The translations under genes and the position numbers were made by a program. DNA of 64,000 bases from Limnoglobus sp043780595 (lineage in GTDB: Bacteria > Planctomycetota > Planctomycetia > Gemmatales > Gemmataceae). The notes under the pieces are model-generated. The model was given only the letters and a program-made list of their open reading frames with translations. It did no database searches and was not told the DNA's origin. The stretch is taken from the NCBI GenBank assembly GCA_043780595.1, contig JAYWCL010000180.1, positions 6,511 through 70,510 on the forward strand. Direction: 5' to 3'. How positions within the stretch are numbered: position 1 is the stretch's first letter; the number at the start of each line of letters is the position of its first letter. Below are positions 43,862 to 52,512 of the stretch, in pieces.

Positions 43862-46800
43862 TCACACGGGCACGTTGGAAACGTGCTCTACGGGGTTTAA
43901 CGTTGTGCCGATCTCGCGGAGCCATTTCATATCGGGTAAGCCGTAGGGGCGGAACTTCTCGGGGCGTTCGAGGTCTTCTTGCACGAAGAGTGCGCGTGTG
44001 CGGCCGAGGCGGCTGGCGGCGGGGGTGTCGATCAGCGTGCTCGAATCGGTTGCGCTCATCTGGAACAACACGCGCTGGCTGAACTCCTTCATCGCTTGTC
44101 GTTCGAGTGCGCGCGTGAGATTCGTCAGCGAATCGCACCAGACGATCGAGTGAATGCCGACCGTGGGGCCGTCCTTGAGGATCGTTGCGAGCAGTTCTCC
44201 AGCCGCTTTCGGTTGATCGCTCTTGCGGCCATATCCGAAGTCGTCGTCGGCCTTTCGCAGTTCGCGGAACCGGTGCAGCCCCTGCACGAACAAGAAGCGC
44301 GAAACCCGTTCGGCACTGACACCCTGCTGTCGGCGTTCGATCTCTTGCGCGAGTGCGGTGAGCGCATTCACCATGCCCGCGCGGTCGATACTCGCATCGG
44401 GATAGCCGAGCGATGCCGCGACTTTTCGCAGGTAGTCCGCATGGTCGGAATCGTCGGGCGTGCCATCGAGTACGGTGAACAAGCCGGGCACTTTCACCTG
44501 TGCCGCAAGGCTGGCCATCGCGGTGGCCATCAGTGCGAGTGCAGATTCTTCTTGCTGGCCAATCAGCAGCACGTTCGCGCCCGATTGCATCCGGAACGCC
44601 GCCGAAGTCGGGTCTTTGATCGCGACCGCATCGCCGAACCACGCGACTGGCACGCGCACTTCGGTTTTCGCTTTCAGTGCCTCCGCGAACAAGCGATTGT
44701 TCTGCACTTCGGCGGCGATGTTGCCCTCGAACACCAGTGGCGGCGGGTATTTGCCATTCGCGCGGTTGCGAATGTCGGTCAGCAACGTTTCGCGGCGATC
44801 TTCATCGAGCCAGACAACCTGAAACGGGTCGTTGCCTTCGACGAGGCCGTTCGCGTCGTTGTAAATGGCCTCGCCGGGGCGGGACAGCAACCGGGCCGCG
44901 TTGTTGTCCTTACTGAGAATGAGCTGCGCGTCGGCATCGCTACACTGAAGCGCGATACGCACGGCCATCTGATCGATCGTGCTCCGCGCAAGTGAGTAGG
45001 CTCCGCCGAGCGTTTGCGAACCGAGGAGCACGTGCAACCCGAACGCCCGCCCTTGCCGCACCAGGCGATCCAGCAGTAGTGCGGACTCTTGCGAGAGCTT
45101 GTCGTCTTCGACGAAGAACTCTTGAAACTCATCGACGATGAACAAGATTCGCGGCACTGCGAGCGTACTGCCAGTCGACTTCAGATACTCGCGGTAGCCT
45201 TCGAGATCGTTGGCCCCGGCGGCGCGGAAACGGTCGCCGCGGTCACGCAGTTCGGCGTCTAACCGTTGCAACACGCTGAGGCCGAACTCGCGTTCGCTCT
45301 CGATCGCAATCACCCGCGCGTGCGGCAACAGGCTCGTGGCATACGCGCGAAACTCGACGCCTTTCTTGAAGTCGATTAGGTACAGTTCGGCTTCATCCGG
45401 ACTGTAAATCAAGGCCAAGTTCGTAATCATCGCGTGAAGTAGCGTCGACTTGCCCGAACCGGTTTTGCCTGCGATGAGCGCATGTTGTGCGGTGCCGCGC
45501 CCGAGCATGAGCATCTGTCGCTTCGTGGCCCCCGCCCGCCCGATGGGGATGTCGAAGCCCTTGGCGGTGCTGCCGGTCCAGATCGCGTCCTTGTTCGGCA
45601 TGATGAAATCGAACGGCACTTCGACCCGCGCCGCCGAGCGACTCGCTTCGCCGATGCGACGGATCGTGGCGGCCACGGTCGCGCCGTCGGGCGGGGTGTC
45701 GAGCGTCAGCGGGAACACCGCGAGTTCGGGTTCGAGCGGTACGAATTTGCCGTCTTTTTCCACGAGGTTGAACGCGACTTGTTCGAGATCGGCGAGGCGG
45801 AAATCGCGTGGCAAACCGGCTTTCGTATCGACGCTCACGAGCGTGCAAACGCCACATGCGGGGCCGCTGCTCATGATGCTAATCAGGCGGCGTGCGGTGT
45901 CCGGTGTGAAATTCGTCGGAAAGTTAGCGATCACTAACACACGGTACGGTTCGGCGACTTCCCCGGCGGCGGCGTTGTAATCTTCGATGCTCTTGTACTG
46001 GTTTCGCAGATACTTCTGTATCACATTTTCCATGTGCTCGGTGAGGTCGACGAGCCGTTGTTCGATCTGCGATGGTTCGGTCCAGATGCGTGCGCCGACG
46101 AGGTTCTCATCGTAATCGGCGAGGCTCATGAACGCGGCAAAGTTCTCGCCGAGACCGACGGGATCGAGGATCGTGAACCGCACTTTTCCGGGTGGTAGCC
46201 CCGTTAAGAATCGCAACATCACCGCTTGCATCGAATTCACGGCCGCGGCGCGGCCACGGTCGGCGGCCTTCCACAGCACCGCGCATTTATCGGGGAACGG
46301 CAGGAACGCGGGCAGCTTCATGCGAACTGGATTCTCGGGCATCAACCGCTCGTCGCTCGGTTCCCCGTCAGCAATCGCGTACTGATCGACGTTCCATTTC
46401 CCGAAGCGGATACCGGGCGGAACGCGGGTCACGGGCGGGCGGTTTGGCAGCGTCAGTTCGGCCCAGCGTGGGAACGCCGCGATACCCGAATCGCGTACGT
46501 CGCTGAGGTCGGTGCTAATCGCAGTAATATTATGATGCCATTTGCGGCCCATCGCGTCCCACGCGACATTACGCGCGAAGGTCGCAGTCCTCATTTTGTC
46601 TGCGTATCGAGTTTCGGCATCTTTGAGTTGCGAGTCGAAGCCGTCTTCGAGTTGGCCCGCCGTCGTTCGATATCGATCCTCGGCCGCACGAGTTTCGAGG
46701 TCGCGATCGTTCGCAATCAGTTGCAGTCGGTCGGTGTATTCGCTTTCGATGCGGTCGTAGTCGCCATCGCGTTGCCGTTCGATCGAATGGATGAGCGGCA

Positions 46801-47818
46801 GAAAATGATCGTCGGTGCGCTTCTTGTCGTTCGCGTGGCGTCGTTTCAGTTCGCTGCGCTGTCGGGCCAACATCGTCTGTGCGTAATCGTCGAGGCTCGT
46901 TGCGGCGCGGGAAGCTTCTGCCTGATAAACACCGAGCGCATTCGCGCGATCGCGCACCTGACGGCGTGCCAATGTTAGTACGATGTAGCGCAACAGCAAG
47001 CCACCGAGTATCGCACCGGCCACGCCACCGATTACGCCAGTTTTCATCTCTTTACCGACGCCCCAACCGACGCCGAAGCCAATGGCCCCGGCAAGGATCG
47101 TCAGCGCCATTGCCCCGCCGATGCCGAGGAGTTTCGGGAAAAAGCAGGTGCCTATGTTCGCACTCGAAGCGTCGCAATCTTCGAGGCACTTCTGGAGTTT
47201 GCCTTCCGCATCGGTCTGCGTGGGGCTGGGCAAGCGGTCGGAGGGGAACTCGACGTCGGCGCGTTCGAGGCCGACGCGGTCGAGAAAGGGTTGTGCTTTT
47301 TGCCACGTGGCTTCGATCTGCTTCCGCCCCAACTCGACTTGCCGAATCAGCTTCTGATTGTGGTCCTGGGCTTCTTTCTCTGCCGCTTCAACGAGGGAAT
47401 CGATCGTCCAAAGGCGATCCTTGAACGTCGTTTGCGTCTTTTCGTCGGCGTCTTCAAACGTCTCGTCGGCCAACCGTAACGCATCCGCACGACGACGCTC
47501 GGCGGCGTTCTGCCGACCGGCATACTTCGCGCTAAAGTCCGCCGCTTCTTGTTGATACTTTTCGTCGAGTTCGTTTCTGGCTTTCTTGCGTGAGGTCGCA
47601 ATCTGCCGACGCGAACGCTGCACTTCTTTCTCGACTTCATCGGCGGTCGCCTGAAAGGTCGTCGCGATTTGCGTCTCCGATGCCGCACGTTCGCGAATCG
47701 TCTTTAAGAGATTGGCGAACGAGGATCGCTCGCGTTGGAACCACGATACGGGCATGTTGGCGTTCTCATCACTTTCGTCGAACGATCCGGTTGGTTGGCT
47801 CACGATTGAAACTCGCAT
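43862..47818 (-). CDS. FtsK/SpoIIIE-type membrane ATPase, EssC/EccC-like motor of a type VII-like system
   Basis: 1318 residues. N-terminal coiled coil about 20-190 ('TFQATADEVEKEVQRSRRQI'); two membrane helices about 228-285 ('GGAMALTILAGAIGFGVGWGV', 'GVIGGVAGAILGGLLL'); second coiled coil to about 440. Three FtsK-like modules follow: a degenerate one (about 500-740, no Walker A), an intact one with Walker A GKTGSGKST at 784-792 and Walker B 'RILFIVDEF' (Asp896), and a degenerate one (about 1055-1300) with IGQQEESA in the P-loop position. Tandem ATPase modules fit ESX/Ess motors, not chromosome-translocating FtsK, which has a gamma domain. ATG 47818 overlaps the upstream gene by 19 nt; a GTG at 47803 in a GTGA overlap is an equally good start. 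Last gene of the WXG100 operon. Confidence 0.85.
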   Translation of the reverse strand: MRVSIVSQPTGSFDESDENANMPVSWFQRERSSFANLLKTIRERAASETQIATTFQATADEVEKEVQRSRRQIATSRKKARNELDEKYQQEAADFSAKYAGRQNAAERRRADALRLADETFEDADEKTQTTFKDRLWTIDSLVEAAEKEAQDHNQKLIRQVELGRKQIEATWQKAQPFLDRVGLERADVEFPSDRLPSPTQTDAEGKLQKCLEDCDASSANIGTCFFPKLLGIGGAMALTILAGAIGFGVGWGVGKEMKTGVIGGVAGAILGGLLLRYIVLTLARRQVRDRANALGVYQAEASRAATSLDDYAQTMLARQRSELKRRHANDKKRTDDHFLPLIHSIERQRDGDYDRIESEYTDRLQLIANDRDLETRAAEDRYRTTAGQLEDGFDSQLKDAETRYADKMRTATFARNVAWDAMGRKWHHNITAISTDLSDVRDSGIAAFPRWAELTLPNRPPVTRVPPGIRFGKWNVDQYAIADGEPSDERLMPENPVRMKLPAFLPFPDKCAVLWKAADRGRAAAVNSMQAVMLRFLTGLPPGKVRFTILDPVGLGENFAAFMSLADYDENLVGARIWTEPSQIEQRLVDLTEHMENVIQKYLRNQYKSIEDYNAAAGEVAEPYRVLVIANFPTNFTPDTARRLISIMSSGPACGVCTLVSVDTKAGLPRDFRLADLEQVAFNLVEKDGKFVPLEPELAVFPLTLDTPPDGATVAATIRRIGEASRSAARVEVPFDFIMPNKDAIWTGSTAKGFDIPIGRAGATKRQMLMLGRGTAQHALIAGKTGSGKSTLLHAMITNLALIYSPDEAELYLIDFKKGVEFRAYATSLLPHARVIAIESEREFGLSVLQRLDAELRDRGDRFRAAGANDLEGYREYLKSTGSTLAVPRILFIVDEFQEFFVEDDKLSQESALLLDRLVRQGRAFGLHVLLGSQTLGGAYSLARSTIDQMAVRIALQCSDADAQLILSKDNNAARLLSRPGEAIYNDANGLVEGNDPFQVVWLDEDRRETLLTDIRNRANGKYPPPLVFEGNIAAEVQNNRLFAEALKAKTEVRVPVAWFGDAVAIKDPTSAAFRMQSGANVLLIGQQEESALALMATAMASLAAQVKVPGLFTVLDGTPDDSDHADYLRKVAASLGYPDASIDRAGMVNALTALAQEIERRQQGVSAERVSRFLFVQGLHRFRELRKADDDFGYGRKSDQPKAAGELLATILKDGPTVGIHSIVWCDSLTNLTRALERQAMKEFSQRVLFQMSATDSSTLIDTPAASRLGRTRALFVQEDLERPEKFRPYGLPDMKWLREIGTTLNPVEHVSNVPV

Positions 47819-48021
47819 TCGCTACGAACTTGTGAGAAGACGACGCTCAGTTGGTCGATGGCTCGCAACACATCGCTCACTTGGCGGTCGAGCGGCTGCC
47901 ACGTTTGTTCGTCGAACTCCTGGCGGGCGATGTCCGTCCAGAGGTCGCACACGATACTCCACTGCGCGTGTGCGGTCTTCTGGGCATCGTACAACTGGCT
48001 GCGGTTGGCACCGAATTTCAT
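47800..48021 (-). CDS. Small helical WXG100-like protein, second candidate substrate
   Basis: 73 residues starting MKFGANRSQLYDAQKTAHAQ. GGGAGAAAG lies 6 nt before the ATG and the start overlaps the stop of the upstream gene by 4 nt. Predicted helix-turn-helix hairpin: 'WSIVCDLWTDIARQEFDEQTW' holds W-T-D at the turn position where WXG100 proteins have W-x-G, then 'LDRQVSDVLRAIDQLSVVFSQVR'. Short for the family (about 100). Position inside the operon and the fold pattern suggest a secreted partner or chaperone; not a recognised family. Confidence 0.65.
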   Translation of the reverse strand: MKFGANRSQLYDAQKTAHAQWSIVCDLWTDIARQEFDEQTWQPLDRQVSDVLRAIDQLSVVFSQVRSECEFQS

Positions 48022-48557
48022 GATGCACTTTCTCCCGTTATACTCGGCAAACTCGAAGTCGACGGCGCGGGGGCGAAGTCGGGCCTGAGTCCCGCATAGG
48101 CTTCGAGTGCCGCAATCCGCCTGTCGAGGTGCGCGACCGCTTGAGCGAGTTCGCCGTCCAGTGTCAGGCCGAGTCGCCGGGCGCGACCGTTGTAAGTTTC
48201 GTCGATCAGCTTCGGCAGGCGGCCCGCCCACGATTTGCACTTCGCGACCATTTCGTGTGCATGTTCTAGTTTCGCCTGCGCACGCCGCAGATTTCGTTCC
48301 TGGATCGTCGTATCGGGTTCGCGTCCCGAGTAATCGGCGAACTTGCGCCCCGACAGTTCCGCCTTCGCCTGCACGACTTGTTCTTCGCACGTTCGCACGG
48401 CCCGGCTCCAAAGCTGGCCTTGTTCGGCCACCCAATCGCAGCCGCGGCGAATTTCCATCTGCACGCCCGATAACGCTTCGGCCGACGTAGCGCGGTACTT
48501 CGCCACCTGGGCCAGCCAGTCGCGCAGCGCATCGATCGAACGCACATCGGCAGTCAT
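48018..48557 (-). CDS. Coiled-coil protein of the type VII-like operon
   Basis: 179 residues with a strong site (GGAGGCG 6 nt before the ATG), 14 bp after the WXG100-like gene and overlapping the next gene by 4 nt. Almost entirely helical: 'VAKYRATSAEALSGVQMEIRR', 'CEEQVVQAKAELSG', 'RRAQAKLEHAHEMVAKCKSWAGRLPKLIDETY', 'LAQAVAHLDRRIAALEAY'; Pro/Ser-rich tail. No signal or membrane segment. Could be a long WXG/LXG-like substrate, a chaperone or a coupling protein; no family recognised. Confidence 0.7.
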   Translation of the reverse strand: MTADVRSIDALRDWLAQVAKYRATSAEALSGVQMEIRRGCDWVAEQGQLWSRAVRTCEEQVVQAKAELSGRKFADYSGREPDTTIQERNLRRAQAKLEHAHEMVAKCKSWAGRLPKLIDETYNGRARRLGLTLDGELAQAVAHLDRRIAALEAYAGLRPDFAPAPSTSSLPSITGESAS

Positions 48558-48571
48558 CGCGTCGCCTCCGG

Positions 48572-48844
48572 TTATCGCTGCTGAAGGTATTCTTCGATCC
48601 GCTCCGCTTTCCGCATCAGAAACGGAATGTGCATGTTCGCAGATTCTACGAACCGCTCGAGCACGGCAATCGTCGACTCGAACTCGGCACGAAATTTATC
48701 GTGTTCCTGATCGCGCCAGGTATCCCCGAGCGAAACGAGTTGGCCGTGAATCCCGGCGAGGTTCGTTTGCAGTTCGGCATTGAATCGCTTGAGATTGACG
48801 GCGAACCGCCGCAGTTCCGCCGGATCGACAACAGCCTGGGCCAT
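48572..48844 (-). CDS. WXG100-family (ESAT-6-like) protein
   Basis: 90 residues, AAAGGGGG 7 nt before the ATG. Two long helices joined by a turn at 'SLGDTWRDQEHDKF': Trp43 followed by Arg-Asp instead of x-Gly, otherwise the WXG100 pattern in length, position and 'hDkF' continuation. First helix 'DPAELRRFAVNLKRFNAELQT', second 'FESTIAVLERFVESANMHI', end 'AERIEEYLQQR'. Such proteins are the small dimeric substrates of type VII secretion, usually encoded first in the operon, as here. No N-terminal signal, as expected. Confidence 0.78.
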   Translation of the reverse strand: MAQAVVDPAELRRFAVNLKRFNAELQTNLAGIHGQLVSLGDTWRDQEHDKFRAEFESTIAVLERFVESANMHIPFLMRKAERIEEYLQQR

Positions 48845-48981
48845 AACCGGCCCCCTTTCCGCACGAGACGTGGTTGATAACGATTACAGTATAAACCCGC
48901 AACCGGTCGTTCGTTAGACGAAAAAAGCGATCCGCAGCAACGAAGGGGCCAAAAACATCTACAGTCCGCTCGTGGTATCGA

Positions 48982-49284
48982 TTACGCCTCGACGCGGATC
49001 AGCCGGCCAAAGATTCCTCCCGCCGAGACCCAGCCGTTGATGCCATCGCGGTTATTCCCGATCTGGAAGCGCGGCCCTTGGATGGCTTTGACCAGGTGTA
49101 GGTACTCCTTCCCGTTGACCTTGCAAAGCACGATGTCACCCTTTTGAAGTGTCGCCGGTTCGACCGGCACCACCGTACAGAGTTGTCCCGACTCGATCTT
49201 GCCAGACATGGAGTTGCCCCGTGGGCGGAACGAAACCGTCGCGCCGCCACGCAATTGTTCGATGTATCCCGATGCCCAACCCAT
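48982..49284 (-). CDS. S24/S26-type peptidase-like protein
   Basis: 100 residues. 'VSFRPRGNSMSGKIESGQLCTV' carries the nucleophile-type Ser25 (G-N-S-M); 'GDIVLCKVNGKEYLHLVKAI' supplies Lys66 in the position of the catalytic Lys of LexA/UmuD/signal-peptidase folds; then 'QIGNNRDGINGWV', like the 'GDN' strand of that fold. No DNA-binding domain or membrane helix, so it is a minimal catalytic domain. It lies 137 bp upstream of the WXG100 gene in the same direction; a maturation role for that system is possible but unproven. Confidence 0.65.
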   Translation of the reverse strand: MGWASGYIEQLRGGATVSFRPRGNSMSGKIESGQLCTVVPVEPATLQKGDIVLCKVNGKEYLHLVKAIQGPRFQIGNNRDGINGWVSAGGIFGRLIRVEA

Positions 49285-49365
49285 GAAGCGATCTCTTGGC
49301 CGAACGACTATTAGCTCACGATGCCCGAAGACAATCGAATCACACGTTACAGAAGTTTGCGTGCC

Positions 49366-52300
49366 CTACTTCGCGACGACTTTTAACATCACTGGCTTCG
49401 CGGCGTGTTCCGTGCCTTTTCGCTCGCTCTTCGCGAGTGCGACGAACGGGATTTGCATCGGCTTGACCCACGGTTCGGCGAAGATCACGACTTCGCGTTC
49501 GGTATCGCGTGGCGTAAACAGAATGCCGTTGAGGCCGATATTCAGCACGCGGACGCCGTGCGGCAGGCCGCGAACATCGGCGGGGACGCGACCATCGAAG
49601 CCGTTGCGGCGCTCGATTTTAATCCGCAACCGCGTCTGCCCGCCGGGTACGATCGTGACTTCGCTTACGTCCGTCGTCGCGGTCACCTCGCCCGGCTCGA
49701 TTACTTTTGGCATCCCGAAATCGATCGTGCGGACGACGGCTTTCCCGGCGATCATCGCGGACGATTCGACCTGGCACGCGACAGTCGCATTCACTGCATC
49801 GGCTGCGGCGAACAGCCCGAATGTTGCGGTGGTTTGACCCGCTTCAATCTCGGTTTCGAGTGCCTCGAAGCCTTTCGGCAAGCCGATGAGTTTCACGCGA
49901 ATCGCGCCGTCGAAGCCGTCGGTCCGCGTTGCGGTCACGGTCAGCGGTACCGCACCGTTCTTCCAGACGCTCGGCGACATCGGGCTGATGGCGAGGGTGT
50001 AATCCGGTCGCGGGGGCCGCACGCTGAGGCGGTAACTGTAGTTCGCGCCGCCGAAGCCGCGCGAATCGCTGACGCGCACCTGATACGTGCCATCGGCAGG
50101 GGCTTCAAAGAAAATCCGCGAGTCTTGGCGGTAGCCATTACCGCCGTCGTCGTTGCGATACGCGACGGGGAACACCGGCAGGCCGTTCGGTGGGAACACC
50201 ATGCCTGGCGGGTGGATTTCGACTTTGTAAACCGAGGTGTTCAACGCATGATGCGATGGCGTCGTATCGAGGAACCCGATTCGTTGCCCGGCGACTTGCA
50301 CGAACTGCACATCGTCGTCGGGGCCTTTGGGCAACGCGCGAATCTGCATCAGTTCCGAGCCGACGTAAACGAAATTATTCGCCGCCAGTTCGTTCCACGC
50401 TTCGAGGCGGATACTCGGGTTCGCCGAATCGTGATCGCGAAAGGTGACGCAGGTTTTTGCCACGCTACGTAAGGTGGCACGGGTGACGGAGGCACCGGTC
50501 GCGTCGAGGATTTCGATGCTCGTGTCGATCGGCGAACCGAGTCGCCGCGCGTGCGTTTCGACGATCCGCACGTCGCCTTTCTTCGCCGTGAACCGGACGA
50601 TTTGTGCATCGCCGGGTTTCGCGAGAATGCCATCGGCGGTGCCCGGAATCGTGCGAATTTCGGCACCCGCATCGGGCGAAACGACGACCGATGGGAACTC
50701 GCCGACGGCCGCGGTCAAGTCGCCGAGCGGCGTTTCCGTCATGCCATCCACGGGGATCGCGATCTTGCTTCCGACGACGGCATCCGCAGGGACTTTGACT
50801 CGGACCGTGCGGCCGTGCGGGCTGCCGAGGAACACGCCATCGAGGTGGACGTCGGTTTCTTTTCCGCGTGCCACACCGAGCGGGAAGACGCTCGTCACCA
50901 CGGGGATTTCGCCGAGGTTCAAACGATACGCGAACCCCGCCCCGCCGCGAAATTCCTTGTCGCGAATGCCGACCGAGTAGATGCCCGCTCTGGTGGCGGT
51001 GAACCCGAGCGAACCAGTTAAACCTTCGCAGAGGACTTTGCCCGTGTCGTCGACGATCACCAGTTGTGAATCGAGCCTCGTGCCGAGAACCTGAACCGCG
51101 ACTTGCTGCCCCGCCTTCGCTTCAAATCGATAGAAATCGACATCGCCCGCCCGGTCGATGCTGCCTACAATCGTCGTCGGCAGCGTCACTTTCATCGCCG
51201 ACTTTGCGGAATCGGTGATGCCACTTTCCAGTGTGACCGGGTAGCGATCGACGATGATTTTCTGCGTGATCGACATACCGGCATCGGATGTCACCTGAAA
51301 CGAAATCGGCCCCGACACCGCGTTCACTGGGACCGCCACATCGACTTCGAGCTTGTTTTTGAGCTTGGAAACGATTGTGAATGACACCCCGGTGGCAGTT
51401 GAAGTAATCGCTTTGGAATCATCGAGCCGCTGACCATCGATTGTCAGTCGCGTGGTTTTCCCTCGCAGAATCGAATCGGGTGCGACCCGTGCGATCGCGG
51501 GCGGTTTCGGTTTCACGGGCAGGATATTCACGACTTTTTTGTCGTCGGCCGGGTCGAGAAGCAGGCCGACGCCGTCGAAGCGACCGATGGCGATTTGCGC
51601 GCCGTCGGGACGCAGGCGGAAGCTCAGCACGCTGTCGGGTTGTTTCGCGAAGGTGCGTCGCTCGACCATCTTCTGCGCGTCCCACGCCTTGACCACGGCA
51701 TCGTCGCCGAGCGAATAGAGCGTGAGGCCATCGGGGTGATATTGCACGTGAGTTACCGGCCCCGTGTGTGCGAACACCGCCTGCCGCAACGTGCCACCTT
51801 CGGCGTTGGCCGTCCACGTTCGCAGGCTCTTGTCGACACCGCCTGCGACGATCGTTTTGCCATCGGGCGACCACGCCACCGCATACACCCAGTCGGTCGG
51901 ATCGCTTAAAGTGTAGAGGCGTTTACCGCTCGCCACGTCCCACACTTTGACCGCCCGGTCGGCCGCCCCCGATGCCAGCAGTTTGCCATCGGGATGGAAT
52001 GCGAGTGCGTAGACCGCATCGCTGTGGTCGGTGAGAATGCGAATCGGTGCATCGGGTTTTGCTGTGTCCCAAAACTTGATCGTGCGGTCGTAACCGGCCG
52101 TAGCCAGGACTTTCGCATCGGGCGAAAATGCGATGGCGTAAATGGCGTCCTTGTGTGCGGTGAACTCTGCGATTGGCTTCGCAGACAGTGCATTTGCCGC
52201 ATCGTACACCCGGACGATGCCACTGACACCCGGTGTCCCAGACGCGACCGCAAGGCGATTGTCTTTCGAGAACGCGACCGCCGTCACGCGCCCCGTTTGG

Positions 52301-52488
52301 CCGTCGAGCTTCGCGATGGCTTCGCCCGATTTCGGGTCGATGATCGCGACGCTCCCATGCGTGCCCGCTGCCAGCATCGCGCCATCGGCACGATACGCGA
52401 GCGCCGTCACCGCAGGCGGCGCAGCCAATGAAATGTTGATGCAAATCAACAACGTCGCGGTGGCAAATATCGTGCGCAAATCGAACAT
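49366..52488 (-). CDS. Secreted WD40 beta-propeller protein with PPC-type domains
   Basis: 1040 residues; signal peptide 'MFDLRTIFATATLLICINISLA'. Residues about 25-320 are seven WD40-like blades ('DAIYAIAFSPDAKVLATAGYDRTIKFWD', 'DAVYALAFHPDGKLLASG', 'WVYAVAWSPDGKTIVAGG'). Then Ig/TIG-like sheets and bacterial pre-peptidase C-terminal domains ('GDVDFYRFEAKAGQQVAVQV', 'DGTYQVRVSDSRGFGGANYSYRLSV'). Exported scaffold, perhaps cell-surface. Third gene of the leftward operon with the DUF1501 and DUF1549 genes (24-bp gap), a recurrent planctomycete trio. Confidence 0.88.
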   Translation of the reverse strand: MFDLRTIFATATLLICINISLAAPPAVTALAYRADGAMLAAGTHGSVAIIDPKSGEAIAKLDGQTGRVTAVAFSKDNRLAVASGTPGVSGIVRVYDAANALSAKPIAEFTAHKDAIYAIAFSPDAKVLATAGYDRTIKFWDTAKPDAPIRILTDHSDAVYALAFHPDGKLLASGAADRAVKVWDVASGKRLYTLSDPTDWVYAVAWSPDGKTIVAGGVDKSLRTWTANAEGGTLRQAVFAHTGPVTHVQYHPDGLTLYSLGDDAVVKAWDAQKMVERRTFAKQPDSVLSFRLRPDGAQIAIGRFDGVGLLLDPADDKKVVNILPVKPKPPAIARVAPDSILRGKTTRLTIDGQRLDDSKAITSTATGVSFTIVSKLKNKLEVDVAVPVNAVSGPISFQVTSDAGMSITQKIIVDRYPVTLESGITDSAKSAMKVTLPTTIVGSIDRAGDVDFYRFEAKAGQQVAVQVLGTRLDSQLVIVDDTGKVLCEGLTGSLGFTATRAGIYSVGIRDKEFRGGAGFAYRLNLGEIPVVTSVFPLGVARGKETDVHLDGVFLGSPHGRTVRVKVPADAVVGSKIAIPVDGMTETPLGDLTAAVGEFPSVVVSPDAGAEIRTIPGTADGILAKPGDAQIVRFTAKKGDVRIVETHARRLGSPIDTSIEILDATGASVTRATLRSVAKTCVTFRDHDSANPSIRLEAWNELAANNFVYVGSELMQIRALPKGPDDDVQFVQVAGQRIGFLDTTPSHHALNTSVYKVEIHPPGMVFPPNGLPVFPVAYRNDDGGNGYRQDSRIFFEAPADGTYQVRVSDSRGFGGANYSYRLSVRPPRPDYTLAISPMSPSVWKNGAVPLTVTATRTDGFDGAIRVKLIGLPKGFEALETEIEAGQTTATFGLFAAADAVNATVACQVESSAMIAGKAVVRTIDFGMPKVIEPGEVTATTDVSEVTIVPGGQTRLRIKIERRNGFDGRVPADVRGLPHGVRVLNIGLNGILFTPRDTEREVVIFAEPWVKPMQIPFVALAKSERKGTEHAAKPVMLKVVAK

Positions 52489-52512
52489 CGTATACTCGAA
52501 ATGGAGAGGGAG

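Noticed and set aside
43862..47818. Chromosome-segregation FtsK or a conjugative coupling protein
   Set aside because: No C-terminal gamma DNA-binding domain, tandem degenerate ATPase modules, and an operon with WXG100-like genes argue for a type VII-like motor; no relaxase or conjugation genes are nearby.
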